This document shows positions 35,943-50,000 of a stretch of 64,000 bases of DNA, in pieces. The notes under the pieces are model-generated. The model saw only the letters and a list, made by a program, of their open reading frames with translations, ran no database searches and was not told the origin of the DNA. The translations under genes and the position numbers were made by a program. The DNA is from Tragulus kanchil (taxonomy: Eukaryota; Chordata; Mammalia; Artiodactyla; Tragulidae). The DNA is taken from positions 138,715,301 to 138,779,300 of the forward strand of contig JAIOJX010000025.1 in the NCBI GenBank assembly GCA_022376925.1, written 5' to 3'. Position 1 is the first letter of the stretch, and each line of letters opens with the position of its first letter.

Positions 35943-36029
35943 CATTAAAGTATTCAATAAGTACTCTAATCTGACATTCAAACATACGTTAGAGTCTTAC
36001 AAAAGACTCTATGTCTACCTGAATGCTTA

Positions 36030-36185
36030 TTATGCCAGGAGGCAAGAAGTATCCTTTATCCCTGGAACAGTGATACATTATCCCTATTTTACAGGCGGGG
36101 AAACTGGGACTCTAACAACACTTTAATCCCTGGAAACAAGGACTGGGTATTACTCAAAACCCTTACCCTTCCGGTTTTCCTGCTA
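36030..36185 (-). mobile_element. MIR-like SINE, antisense (first copy damaged at its end)
   Basis: cattatccctattttacagg and gcggggaaactgggactcta match a MIR. The first copy has lost ~50 bases present at 37240-37290 in the second copy, at the duplication junction. Confidence 0.55.
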
Positions 36186-37639
36186 ACTGTCAGAAGTACA
36201 GAACTTCATTAGAAAGCATGTAATGGGGACTTCCCTGGTAGCTTAGTGGAAAAGAGTTCTCCTGCCAATGCAGGAGACAACAGGTTTGATTCCTGATCCA
36301 GGAAGGGCCCACGTGCTGTGGAGTAGCTAAGCCCATGAGTCACAACTTTTGTGCCTGTACTCTAGAGCCTCAGAGCCGGCGATTATTGAGCCCATGGGCT
36401 GCAACAATTGAAGCCCAGGTGCCCTAGAGCCCAAGTTCCACAACAACAGAAGTCACCGCAACAAGAAGCCTGCTCATCTCAACCAGAGAGTGGTGAGTTC
36501 CACAAGAGAAGTCACCGCAACAAGAAGCCTGCTCATCTCAACCAGAGAGCAGCCCCCACTCCCTGCAACTAGAGGAGTCTGCAGCAGTAAGTGAAAACCC
36601 AGAATAGCCAAAAAGAACTAACTAACTAAATAAAATTTTTTTAAAGTCTACTAAGTGAACTAAGGATTTAAAATAAGAAAAAAAGAAAGTGTGTAATGAG
36701 GAACCGTGCAAAGAGGTAACTTTTCACGTGGAACCAGATACAGAAATATTGAAGGATGAAAACGAATTAGCTAGACGGCTGGGAAAGAGGGGGCAGGGAA
36801 GTGACGGGAACTAGTAGGACTGGGACAAGAAATGAGTCTGCAGAGTAGGCGTTCAATAAAATGTCCTTCTCATAAAGAGAACTAAACAGGGACTTCCCTG
36901 GTGGTTCAGTAGCTAAGACTCCTTGCTCGCAATGCAGGGGCCTGGGTTAGATACTGGTCAGGGAACTAGGTCCCACACACCACACTAAAAGATCCCGCAG
37001 GTCACAACTAAGACCTGCCACAGTCGAATGAATAAACAAAAATTTAAAAAAAAAAACATTAAAGTATTCAATAAGTACTCTAATCTGACATTCAAACATA
37101 CGTTAGAGTCTTACAAAAGACTCTATGTCTACCTGAATGCTTATTATGCCAGGAGGCAAGAAGTATCCTTTATCCCTGGAACAGTGATACATTATCCCTA
37201 TTTTACAGGCGGGGAAACTGGGACTCTAACAACACTTTCACAAGTCAAACATCTACTGAGTCACAAAGCCAGGAACCGGACCTGGGTATTCTCACCTCAA
37301 AACGCATTACCCTTCCGGTTTTCCTGCTAACTGCTCCCGAAATGCAAAGGACAGAAAGGCTTTCACCAAACGTGCTTTGCACTTGAGAGATTTTCTTTTC
37401 TTCTGTGCGTTTCCTCATATTCGCTTCTCTGCGTGAACTTAACTCAAAACCAACCCCAGAGTTTCGTAATCACCTTTCAAGATCCCGTTCAAATACTAGT
37501 ATCTCTATGAAGTATGCCCAGGCAGCAAGAAGCCGTCTGTCTTTCCCGTTCCTTCAGATGACTCCCTACAGTTTCTAGTTGGTATTTTATCCTGCCGTAG
37601 ATCTCCCATTTACCTCCCAGACTTTTGTCCGGCTCCGCC

Positions 37640-37959
37640 TTTATGGACCTGTACGTTTCTCCGCCCTCACCGGTCGCCCCGGAAACGCACGCGGCTTGTA
37701 GACGAATCTGTTCGGTGAATCCTTCTCAACTCCTTCTAAGGTCCGACGCCTTATTCTCCAGACGCGCTTCAAATACGGTGGACCAACTCTATCTCCGCAG
37801 ATTTCTAGCTGCAAGAACTAACTCCGCTGTCTTCGCCGCTGACTCCGGGATAGGGACGCTTTCGACTCCGAAACGCTTAGCAACCGCCGGCTTCCTCCTC
37901 CCCTTGACCGCGTCCGAGATCCTCTTCCGGGGCAGAGGGCGGCTCGCCTCTCCTCCAAG
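37640..37959 (+). promoter_or_regulatory. SRP72: SRP72 CpG-rich promoter (first copy)
   Basis: The stretch before the start codon is far richer in G+C and CpG than its surroundings, typical of a housekeeping CpG-island promoter, and has no TATA box. ETS-like ttccgg (about 37925) and a YY1-like motif (ccaagatggcg) spanning the start codon are visible. The transcription start cannot be fixed by eye. A near-identical copy lies at about 38763-39079. Confidence 0.65.
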
Positions 37960-38068
37960 ATGGCGAGCGGCAGCGGTGGGGGGGTTTCGGTGCCTGCGCT
38001 CTGGAGTGAAGTGAACCGTTATGGCCAGAACGGCGACTTCACGCGCGCTCTCAAAACCGTCAACAAGA
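37960..38068 (+). CDS. SRP72: SRP72 exon 1 (first copy)
   Basis: ATG at 37960 in good context (caagatgg). It encodes MASGSGGGVSVPALW to RALKTVNK plus one base; the donor is gtaagt at 38069. It covers the N-terminal helix of the TPR array. Confidence 0.93.
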
Positions 38069-41000
38069 GTAAGTGTCCAGGCGAGGGCGGAGGCGGGCCC
38101 GGGGGCGTGGGAGGATGCAGTCCTCCCCGGCGTGCGCGACCTTCTCCGAGCAGACGCGGGGAGAGGAGACCCCAACCTCCCGCGAGGGCCAGAACGTCCA
38201 GCGGCGCGGGTCGCGGTCCCTCTGCTCCAGCCGGGCAGCCCTGGGCCCCAGGTGGCTTAGAGCCACGTGTACTTCCCTCGTTAGCACCCCCGCGAGAAGC
38301 GAGGGAGGGATTTAAAGAGACCGCAGCTCCCGACGTCTCTTCTACAGTGTTCTTACTGTACTCCGTTGTTTTCACGTCTTATTTTGCAAATGCTCCACGT
38401 TGCCTGCTTCTCTCTTTCCTCGTAGTGGAGTGATCGAGACAGTGCTGCTGAGGGAGCCTTTTCTTTTGGCCCGCAGCGTGGGGTGGGGGCGGACCTGCGT
38501 GGGACACGTAATTTGGAAGCTGATGCTGACGAGGTGGAAGCTGTACAGACTCAGGGTAGAGGAAAGGGCCGGATCGGGATGTGAGGCCTGTCATTCCCAG
38601 ATAGACTCCTCCAGCGTCCCTAGACCTGGAAGGGTGTGCGTGAAGGCACTAACATTTGAAATAATGCTGCAAAAGAAAAGTTAGTCTCCTACAGTTTCTA
38701 GTTGGTATTTTATCCTGCCGTAGATCTCCCATTTACCTCCCAGACTTTTGTCCGGCTCCGCCTTTATGGACCTGTACGTTTCTCCGCCCTCACCGGTCGC
38801 CCCGGAAACGCACGCGGCTTGTAGACGAATCTGTTCGGTGAATCCTTCTCAACTCCTTCTAAGGTCCGACGCCTTATTCTCCAGACGCGCTTCAAATACG
38901 GTGGACCAACTCTATCTCCGCAGATTTCTAGCTGCAAGAACTAACTCCGCTGTCTTCGCCGCTGACTCCGGGATAGGGACGCTTTCGCCCTGAAACGCTT
39001 AGCAACCGCCGGCTTCCTCCTCCCTTGACCGCGTCCGAGATCCTCTTCCGGGGCAGAGGGCGGCTCGCCTCTCTCCAAGATGGCGAGCGGCAGCGGTGGG
39101 GGGGTTTCGGTGCCTGCGCTCTGGAGTGAAGTGAACCGTTATGGCCAGAACGGCGACTTCACGCGCGCTCTCAAAACCGTCAACAAGAGTAAGTGTCCAG
39201 GCGAGGGCGGAGGCGGGCCCGGGGGCGTGGGAGGATGCAGTCCTCCCCGGCGTGCGCGACCTTCTCCGAGCAGACGCGGGGAGAGGAGACCCCAACCTCC
39301 CGCGAGGGCCAGAACGTCCAGCGGCGCGGGTCGCGGTCCCTCTGCTCCAGCCGGGCAGCCCTGGGCCCCAGGTGGCTTAGAGCCACGTGTACTTCCCTCG
39401 TTAGCACCCCCGCGAGAAGCGAGGGAGGGATTTAAAGAGACCGCAGCTCCCGACGTCTCTTCTACAGTGTTCTTACTGTACTCCGTTGTTTTCACGTCTT
39501 ATTTTGCAAATGCTCCACGTTGCCTGCTTCTCTCTTTCCTCGTAGTGGAGTGATCGAGACAGTGCTGCTGAGGGAGCCTTTTCTTTTGGCCCGCAGCGTG
39601 GGGGTGGGGGGCGGGACCTGCGTGGGACACGTAATTTGGAAGCTGATGCTGACGAGGTGGAAGCTGTACAGACTCAGGGTAGAGGAAAGGGCCGGATCGG
39701 GATGTGAGGCCTGTCATTCCCGCAGATAGACTCCCTCCAGCGTCCCTAGACCTGGAAGGGTGTGCGTGAAGGCACTAACATTTGAAATAATGCTGCAAAA
39801 AAGAAAAGTTTAGTCTGTTTTGTTTTTTTTAACCCGGTCATTGATCGTATTTCGAGTAAGCTGTCTTTGACGTGACATTCAACTCATTAAATTCATTTAT
39901 CCTTTACTACCGAATTGTAATATAGCCGTGCCAGATTCTTTACTGAAGATGTTGCCTGTATTTGTTAGATTTGGAAATGTAATCACTAGGAGAGGGTTTG
40001 ACTGTTCAAAACAGTAATAACATACAAGGTATGTTTGTAACATACACGTGTGAGTTTTCGACAGTCTGTTGCTGAGTTAATTTGAAAAGAGGTGATTGTG
40101 CCCACAATGCAGTTTGTGATTTCAGACATTGAGGAAGATAGTTGCTAATGAAAATGACTTGGTTCTTAAACTTGTTTTGAGTTAACATTGGCCTTTGACT
40201 CAGCATGTAACCAATATTAATCAGCAGTGTAGTTACTTTGCAATCATAATCAGCAAGGGGTGTCAGTTTGTTCTCCAATATATATCTTTTTACTTGATGA
40301 AAATTACTCTAATTCTTTTTTTTTTAAATTACTTTAATTCTTGCACTGAGATTGAATTCCCGTTAGTTGCCGAAGAGCAAGAGGAGTGATCCTAGTCATG
40401 TTAACACTGAACAGCTCTCTAGCACTGAAACTTGGCTCTCTGACTCGTTCTTTGTACATCTCTTTAGTTCAATGAGCTAAAAAAGGGAATTTTGAATGGT
40501 GTTTAGAAATACTGCCAGTAAAAATAGGTTATATACTTTACAGTATACAAACACAATCTGTGTATACAGAATATTTTCATGTAATTTTCCTAATAACCTT
40601 GTAAAATAGGTAATGCTTTCATGCTCATTTTGTAGATCATAAAGTTGAGATTTGTCAGTCAAATGGCTTGCCCCAGACCTCAAGGCAATTAGTCACAAAC
40701 TTATAGTCAAACCTAAGTCATTTGCTGCTAAGCTCTACATGAATTTTTTTTTCTCTGTGAAGTAATGAAATACGTAGGATATAGCATGTGTCCCAAGATG
40801 AAAAAGCAATGGAAAATAGCTTCATTCTTCCTTCTTTATTTCACTGTACTTTTTTGGTATATGCATCTTGAGAAGTTACCTCACTGCAAAGGCTAACTAA
40901 TTCTCCTTATTGTCAACTTCTTAACTTAAAATTAAAGATCAGCCATCGAAAACATCTTGACCAAATCATTTCTGCTGCAGCAAAATTGTAGCTTTCTGAG

Positions 41001-44000
41001 GTGGGAAATGTGGAAAGGGAATGAATTTTTAAAAAATTGCTTTCCTAAAATTGCTCTGTAGTACTGCAGATCAACAAAGATGATGTGACCGCCCTGCACT
41101 GTAAAGTGGTTTGCCTTATCCAGAATGGAAGTTTCAAGGAAGCCTTGAATGTCATCAATACTCACACCAAAGTGTTTGCCAGGTAAGTGATTTGATTAGT
41201 TGTTTCTTCACGTCTACCATAGCTATAACCATTTCCATGTTTCCCCCCATTATTCAGTGATTTTTGACCTTTTTCCTTCTCTTTTTTCCTCTTGCATCCC
41301 AGTGGTGTTTCTGAAACTGGAAAGAGCAGTAGTAACCTCTGTTCTTTTCTGCCTTAGGAGCCTTTTCTTTACTGCGTCTTCCCTTTGAACCACTTAGAAG
41401 AAGGGAAACTGTGGAGGGATGTGGGCCATAAATAAGAGTCACAAGAGTTCTTGAAGGGTCAGGAGAGCAATTCAGCAGAAGTTCAGTTTGCAAAAGGGGA
41501 GGGGAACAGAGAAGGGCAGAACATACAGGGCAGGATGGTTGGGCAGTCTTAGCCTGACCACTCTGCGTGTCTCCTTTGAGAATTGTTTAGGTGAGTGTGA
41601 TATCAGGACAAGATCTTTCATCAAAGTTTTTTTTAGCAGTCTAGAATATATAGCAGTTTTTTAAAAATATTTATTATTATTATTATTATTATTTTTGGTC
41701 ACTCTGAATCTTCATTGCTGAACAAGCTTTCTCTTGCAGCCAGCCGTGGCTTCTCTTTGCTGCAGTGCGTGGGCTTCTCATTTTGGTGGCTCCTCTTGTT
41801 GCAGAGCACAAACTGTAGGCACACGGGCTTCAGTAATTACAGCATGCAGGCTCTTGGACATTTGGACTTCATTAGTTGTGGCAAGTCATTCTCTAGTCGA
41901 AAGTAATGAACGTAGGATATAGCATGTGTCCCAAGATGAAAAGCAATGGAAAATAGCTTCATTCTTCCTTCTTTATTTCACTGTACTTTTTTGGTATATG
42001 CATCTTGAGAAGTTACCTCACTGCAAAGGCTAACTAATTCTCCTTATTGTCAACTTCTTAACTTAAAATTAAAGATCAGCCATCGAAAACATCTTGACCA
42101 AATCATTTCTGCTGCAGCAAAATTGTAGCTTTCTGAGGTGGGAAATGTGGAAAGGGAATGAATTTTTAAAAAATTGCTTTCCTAAAATTGCTCTGTAGTA
42201 CTGCAGATCAACAAAGATGATGTGACCGCCCTGCACTGTAAAGTGGTTTGCCTTATCCAGAATGGAAGTTTCAAGGAAGCCTTGAATGTCATCAATACTC
42301 ACACCAAAGTGTTTGCCAGGTAAGTGATTTGATTAGTTGTTTCTTCACGTCTACCATAGCTATAACCATTTCCATGTTTCCCCCCATTATTCAGTGATTT
42401 TTGACCTTTTTCCTTCTCTTTTTTCCTCTTGCATCCCAGTGGTGTTTCTGAAACTGGAAAGAGCAGTAGTAACCTCTGTTCTTTTCTGCCTTAGGAGCCT
42501 TTTCTTTACTGCGTCTTCCCTTTGAACCACTTAGAAGAAGGGAAACTGTGGAGGGATGTGGGCCATAAATAAGAGTCACAAGAGTTCTTGAAGGGTCAGG
42601 AGAGCAATTCAGCAGAAGTTCAGTTTGCAAAAGGGGAGGGGAACAGAGAAGGGCAGAACATACAGGGCAGGATGGTTGGGCAGTCTTAGCCTGACCACTC
42701 TGCGTGTCTCCTTTGAGAATTGTTTAGGTGAGTGTGATATCAGGACAAGATCTTTCATCAAAGTTTTTTTTAGCAGTCTAGAATATATAGCAGTTTTTTA
42801 AAAATATTTATTATTATTATTATTATTATTTTTGGTCACTCTGAATCTTCATTGCTGAACAAGCTTTCTCTTGCAGCCAGCCGTGGCTTCTCTTTGCTGC
42901 AGTGCGTGGGCTTCTCATTTTGGTGGCTCCTCTTGTTGCAGAGCACAAACTGTAGGCACACGGGCTTCAGTAATTACAGCATGCAGGCTCTTGGACATTT
43001 GGACTTCATTAGTTGTGGCACATGGGCTTTGTGGCCCCACAGTGATGTGGGATCTTAGTTACCAGACTAGGGATTGATCGAACCTGTCCATTGGCAGGTG
43101 GATTCTTATCCACTGTACAGGCAGGGAAGGGCAGCAGTTTTTTATTGTTATTTCATTTTTCATGTCATGAAATGTGAACCTAAATTCGGAATTGTTACTG
43201 TAATCTCACTTTTCTTTATAATTATGCCTAAGCCCCAAAAGAAATGTGTATTCAAACGAAGGCTGCATCATATTTATTCTTTAATGCTTATAAAGTACAG
43301 AACAGTATATTGTATACTTTCTTTTGTATAATAAAAGGAGGATGTAAGAATTTCTATGTGTGTTTTTTTGTATTTGCAAAGACAAACGCTTGATGCAGAA
43401 GCAATGAATAAAAATAGTCACTTGTAGGAGGTGAGGGGAGCACAGTAGACTTGAATAACAGTGGGAACAAAACCTTTCAGTGTATACTTTCTTTATTTTT
43501 TTTAAACTGGGTCAATTGCATGTGTTACGGATTAAAATTTGTTTTAATTTTACAGGAAATAAAAGGGTAATAATAGGAAGACACAAGCAGTTATACTGCT
43601 TACCTCCTGTAAACATGTTTATGCTAAAAGTTTACTGTTTTGATTTTGAGCCATTTTGTGAAAGTGGGAAATTTTCAAACAGTTTTTGTTAGTCTGTTGA
43701 ATAAAGGGTATTGCCATCTGCTTGATAATTGTTCTTGATAGATTATGGTTGAAATTTCAAAATAAGTTTCACATATGACATTAACGTAGATGAATTCTTA
43801 AGTCTATGTATGTAAGTAGTATTTTTTAATTGTATATTTACCAGTTGTTAGTTGCCAGTGCTATGTTCTTTCAAGATTTCTAGTTACTTTTCTCGGCTGA
43901 TTATTTACTTCTTGAACAAGTTAAAACAGCATTATATGACTTATCTGATTAGTAGGTTTAAGAAACTTGTATAACAACCCATTTAAAACAATGTTTAGAT

Positions 44001-47000
44001 TGTCTTTATATCTAAAACAGTTTTTTGCTGATTCAGAATTTCATTCTTATGTATTTGTTTCAAAAGGCCAGTTATTCTAATAAGAATATCCATGAAAGCA
44101 AGAGAGCCTAGGGAAATACATACAGTATTTTCTGTCACTTATGAACTGTCTGATTTTAGACAAGTCACTAACCTTTGTCTTCTGTTATTAGTGAGGATTA
44201 AATAACTTCATATTATCAAGTGTGCTTAGAGCAGTATCTGGCTTACAATGAGTGCTCTGCAGTGTTAGCTAATAATCAGATATTGCTTTTTCCTTTTTCA
44301 GTAACTCTCTTTCCTTTGAGAAAGCATACTGTGAGTATAGGCTGAACAGAATTGAGAATGCCTTGAAGACAATAGAAAGTGCCAACCAGCAGACAGACAA
44401 ACTAAAGGAGCTTTATGGACAAGTGGTAATTACTGCTTTAAAATCCCTGTTTGACAGTCATCCTGAGTGAACGTGATTCTGCCTATAGCAGGGAGCAGGG
44501 ATGAGGAACCCCAGCCCATCCTGATGCTCCATAAAACTTGCCACCAAACCAGTTCTTGAGGTTTGAACATATTTCCTCTTCTTGATCTTCATATGAACAA
44601 CTGCATGTATAGTGTTCTGTGAACAAATGACTCCTTTTAGGGTAACTGGGAAATTGAGAGCTATCCTATGAAGTTTGGACTTACAGTTAGAAAGATGAAA
44701 GCCAGTAAGTTTATATACTTAATGCAATTTTGAAGTAGTCTTTATAGTTTTTAACTAGCATTTTATTCTGACTGCAAAATGAAGAAAATCCTGATGAATA
44801 AGAATTTGGATGGATTCAGATGGTTCATGAAATCCCTGGCAATATCTTATTCTAAAGGAGTTGTGAGACATAAAATTAAGCCTAATGTAAACTAGGGTTA
44901 TTTATGATAAGAGAACAGAAATGTTATATTAGAACTAGTAGAACTTTTCTCGGCTGATTATTTACTTCTTGAACAAGTTAAAACAGCATTATATGACTTA
45001 TCTGATTAGTAGGTTTAAGAAACTTGTATAACAACCCATTTAAAACAATGTTTAGATTGTCTTTATATCTAAAACAGTTTTTTGCTGATTCAGAATTTCA
45101 TTCTTATGTATTTGTTTCAAAAGGCCAGTTATTCTAATAAGAATATCCATGAAAGCAAGAGAGCCTAGGGAAATACATACAGTATTTTCTGTCACTTATG
45201 AACTGTCTGATTTTAGACAAGTCACTAACCTTTGTCTTCTGTTATTAGTGAGGATTAAATAACTTCATATTATCAAGTGTGCTTAGAGCAGTATCTGGCT
45301 TACAATGAGTGCTCTGCAGTGTTAGCTAATAATCAGATATTGCTTTTTCCTTTTTCAGTAACTCTCTTTCCTTTGAGAAAGCATACTGTGAGTATAGGCT
45401 GAACAGAATTGAGAATGCCTTGAAGACAATAGAAAGTGCCAACCAGCAGACAGACAAACTAAAGGAGCTTTATGGACAAGTGGTAATTACTGCTTTAAAA
45501 TCCCTGTTTGACAGTCATCCTGAGTGAACGTGATTCTGCCTATAGCAGGGAGCAGGGATGAGGAACCCCAGCCCATCCTGATGCTCCATAAAACTTGCCA
45601 CCAAACCAGTTCTTGAGGTTTGAACATATTTCCTCTTCTTGATCTTCATATGAACAACTGCATGTATAGTGTTCTGTGAACAAATGACTCCTTTTAGGGT
45701 AACTGGGAAATTGAGAGCTATCCTATGAAGTTTGGACTTACAGTTAGAAAGATGAAAGCCAGTAAGTTTATATACTTAATGCAATTTTGAAGTAGTCTTT
45801 ATAGTTTTTAACTAGCATTTTATTCTGACTGCAAAATGAAGAAAATCCTGATGAATAAGAATTTGGATGGATTCAGATGGTTCATGAAATCCCTGGCAAT
45901 ATCTTATTCTAAAGGAGTTGTGAGACATAAAATTAAGCCTAATGTAAACTAGGGTTATTTATGATAAGAGAACAGAAATGTTATATTAGAACTAGTAGAA
46001 CCCTCTTTATCTTTTTTAAATGTCACTTTATGGAAAATAATGTATCGAATAATATATTGTCCCCAAAAGGTAGTGTTAGTTTAAACAAAGAAAGATATTG
46101 GCCCATTCATGGATTGTGGGTACATAAAGCCATTGTCATGTAAGCTGGACTAGTTAAGGTTAAATGCCAGCATTTTGGTACTGATAAAGTATACCTGTCT
46201 CTGCATACATAGTGGACTAATTGACCTAGAGTGGCAGTTCTTATTGCCCTTTGAGAGCAGCTTGAATGAAATAAGCAAGAAGTATGTTATGTATACTTGA
46301 TACTGCCCTATTCAATAGTTGGTTTCTGGGAAGGAGTAATGAAGATTAAGTATAATGAACTCTTAGAAATAGTAAGTACTTTTGTTAACATCTAATTGTT
46401 ATCTTTTGTTAACATCCTGTTTACTGGGGTTTGGTAATCGGGGAAATTTTTTTTCACTGTGAGTCAGACTTAGGTAGCAAGGTTGATTTCTACAGAGTGG
46501 TTTTCTTTCACAGCCCACTTAGACAGTTACCTAACCTCAAGATGGGGATTGATACAGTGGCATTTCTAAATCAATCATGCCTACGAATAGGCCGTATAGT
46601 AGAGATTTACTGCAGGTAACTTTTGGAAAGTATTTGTAAGAACTGATTGAAAAATTGTAAAGGAAAAACAGTTTCCCGCATTATGCTGAATTAGGTTTAT
46701 TACATAATGGTTCCAAGAAGGGTTTTTAAATTTAGGAAAAACAAATATGCTCAGTCTTGACCATGTATAGTGTTCTGTGAACAAATGACTCCTTTTAGGG
46801 TAACTGGGAAATTGAGAGCTATCCTATGAAGTTTGGACTTACAGTTAGAAAGATGAAAGCCAGTAAGTTTATATACTTAATGCAATTTTGAAGTAGTCTT
46901 TATAGTTTTTAACTAGCATTTTATTCTGACTGCAAAATGAAGAAAATCCTGATGAATAAGAATTTGGATGGATTCAGATGGTTCATGAAATCCCTGGCAA

Positions 47001-50000
47001 TATCTTATTCTAAAGGAGTTGTGAGACATAAAATTAAGCCTAATGTAAACTAGGGTTATTTATGATAAGAGAACAGAAATGTTATATTAGAACTAGTAGA
47101 ACCCTCTTTATCTTTTTTTTAAATGTCACTTTATGGAAAATAATGTATCGAATAATATATTGTCCCCAAAAGGTAGTGTTAGTTTAAACAAAGAAAGATA
47201 TTGGCCCATTCATGGATTGTGGGTACATAAAGCCATTGTCATGTAAGCTGGACTAGTTAAGGTTAAATGCCAGCATTTTGGTACTGATAAAGTATACCTG
47301 TCTCTGCATACATAGTGGACTAATTGACCTAGAGTGGCAGTTCTTATTGCCCTTTGAGAGCAGCTTGAATGAAATAAGCAAGAAGTATGTTATGTATACT
47401 TGATACTGCCCTATTCAATAGTTGGTTTCTGGGAAGGAGTAATGAAGATTAAGTATAATGAACTCTTAGAAATAGTAAGTACTTTTGTTAACATCTAATT
47501 GTTATCTTTTGTTAACATCCTGTTTACTGGGGTTTGGTAATCGGGGAAATTTTTTTTCACTGTGAGTCAGACTTAGGTAGCAAGGTTGATTTCTACAGAG
47601 TGGTTTTCTTTCACAGCCCACTTAGACAGTTACCTAACCTCAAGATGGGGATTGATACAGTGGCATTTCTAAATCAATCATGCCTACGAATAGGCCGTAT
47701 AGTAGAGATTTACTGCAGGTAACTTTTGGAAAGTATTTGTAAGAACTGATTGAAAAATTGTAAAGGAAAAACAGTTTCCCGCATTATGCTGAATTAGGTT
47801 TATTACATAATGGTTCCAAGAAGGGTTTATTTGAGTTTAGGGATATAACACAATATTTGTCTTCTCTGATTTTTTTTATCTGCTATTTATCTCTTCAGTT
47901 ATACCGGTTAGAACGCTATGATGAATGCCTGGCTGTGTATAGAGATCTTGTCCGAAACTCCCAAGATGATTATGATGAGGAGAGAAAAACAAACCTTTCA
48001 GCAGTTGTGGCAGCTCAAAGCAACTGGGAAAAAGTGGTTCCAGTGAGTATCTCTATACCCACACAGCCATGAGCTGATCCTCCTGTCTGGTGTTTGACTG
48101 GTGTTTTGCTCTGTGGCAGGAGAATCTGGGCCTCCAGGAAGGCACGCACGAGCTGTGCTACAACACTGCATGCGCCCTGATAGGACAAGGCCAGTTGAGC
48201 CAGGCGATGAGAATCCTGCAGAAAGCCGAAGGTTGGAAGTTTGTTAAAGTTAAATGCAAATGGAACGTGCGTGTGACTTTGTCAGAATGTTTCTACAAAT
48301 TACATTTGACTTATGGGAAGTCTTTAAATGGGAATTGTTGGTACAGTGGAATTTTCTCCAAGTCCATCTAGCCTTCCTTTTGACATCCTGACTGAATCTC
48401 TGTCTTATTTGTCTTATCCCTAAACCAGTCTGCTTGTCCATTTTCAACCACACCAAACCTTAAGTCTGAGTTTTGAGGAGTAGGTTTTTGAACAAGTTGC
48501 TGTGAAAGTTAAGTGCAGGTTAACTGAGTTAATACACATTTGGTAGTAATAGTATGGTGTGTCTATGTATGTGCGTGAAAATGCACTACCTGTGTATTTT
48601 GGTAACACTAAGCACATTTTGACTCCACTTACTGTGTTTCTATATATGATATGTATATAGCTGGAAGTTCTTAATAAGAGAAAAAGAAAATAATTTATTA
48701 GAGAACTTATGTCTGACCTCAACTCCTGAAATATTTCCACTTCCTTCTCCATACATATTTCTTAGATGCTATGAAAGTGATATTGTAGGTATTGCAGTGA
48801 GTGGTGGGAAGGAAAATAGGTGAAACAAAGTTTGATTTGTAAATATTGATGGTTCAAATAAGGGAAGAGGTTAGAGCATCATGAGGAGAAAACTAGGTTT
48901 AAGAATTATAATTTCTGGATCATACGCAGCATTGAAGTGCTATGGAGGACAGCCTAATACATTGCAGATTTGAATGTAAAAGTTTGCAGTGGCCAGTTTG
49001 GGGCTGTGTAGCAGATTTTGAAATTTGCATATCCTTTGATCTAAGAATTTCATTTTTTAGACATTTATTTTAAGGAAATAATTAGATATATTCATATATA
49101 GCTATACAGATGTTAATTGAAGGGATGTTCATAAGAACAAAATTTCAAAACATGAGTTTCTATCCTGTTTGAGGTCTGGCTAAGTTTTATTATAAACATA
49201 GAATAGATTACCATGTAGTCATTAATAGTAATCACATTAAAAATAATAATGTAAATGTATCTGTGTTACAGTGATGTCCATAGTATATTAAAAGGTGGAA
49301 GAGAGATTTCAGAATTGTGGAATATCCCACTTTCGTTTAAAAATACCACTGTGCATTTCCATTAAAAAAATAATAACTGAAATGCTAACGAGTGGTTACT
49401 TCTGGGTGACAGGAGTTTTGTTTTTATACTTTTCTATGATTGGTTTTTTGCAGGTAACATTTGTTAGATTTATATATTTTAAATTCCCTTAAAAAGTTTT
49501 TTTAACATACAGATTACAAGGGAAAGAAAATGCCAAAGAGCAAGAGTAGTCAAGGATTGGTAGTATTTATGTAATATGGTTGATGTTAATGATAAATCCC
49601 AAATTTGCTTGTTATTAAAATTAACTTGAATCTTCTGCCTAAGAATTTATTTCTCGCTCTTTGAAACATAAGAGTTATCCAGCAGCATTAATTTTAAAAA
49701 CATTTTCTCCTGTAGATCTCTGCCGCCGTTCATTTTCAGAAGACTCTGTAAGTATTCCACTGTGGTTAAACCCAGATATTATACTTCTGGCTAATATAAA
49801 TTTATAGGAGATTTCTTTGTAGTATTTATTGATTTTGAAATGATGCTGATTCATTAAATAGGAGTCACAGAAACCCTCTTGATCAGTTGATAAAGAATTA
49901 TAAAACTTTTATATGCCTTATCATTTCATTTTAAATTAATATAAGTATATAAATTCATTTTGCTGTTTTAGATAAAGGGCTGAGGTCTTTGAATAAGGTT

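Larger units (their letters stand above)
35079..37305. repeat. Tandem duplication D13 (35079-36190 / 36191-37305)
   Basis: Offset about 1112-1114; CHR SINEs and a MIR. The end of the first copy has lost ~50 bases. Confidence 0.95.
37562..39805. repeat. Tandem duplication D14 (37562-38685 / 38686-39805), SRP72 promoter and exon 1
   Basis: Offset 1120-1125. Coding sequence identical; G/C-run indels differ near 38480/39600 and upstream of the ATG. Confidence 0.95.
40762..43022. repeat. Tandem duplication D15 (40762-41893 / 41903-43022), SRP72 exon 2
   Basis: Offset 1137; a few missing bases at the start of the second copy, and a degraded end of the first. Confidence 0.95.
43886..45999. repeat. 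Tandem duplication D16 (43886-44942 / 44943-45999), SRP72 exon 3
   Basis: Offset 1057, clean join. Overlaps D17. Confidence 0.95.

Noticed and set aside
37960..38433. 157-codon open frame starting at the SRP72 ATG as a single-exon gene
   Set aside because: Only the first 36 codons are SRP72; after 38068 the frame continues by chance through GC-rich intron past a strong donor.
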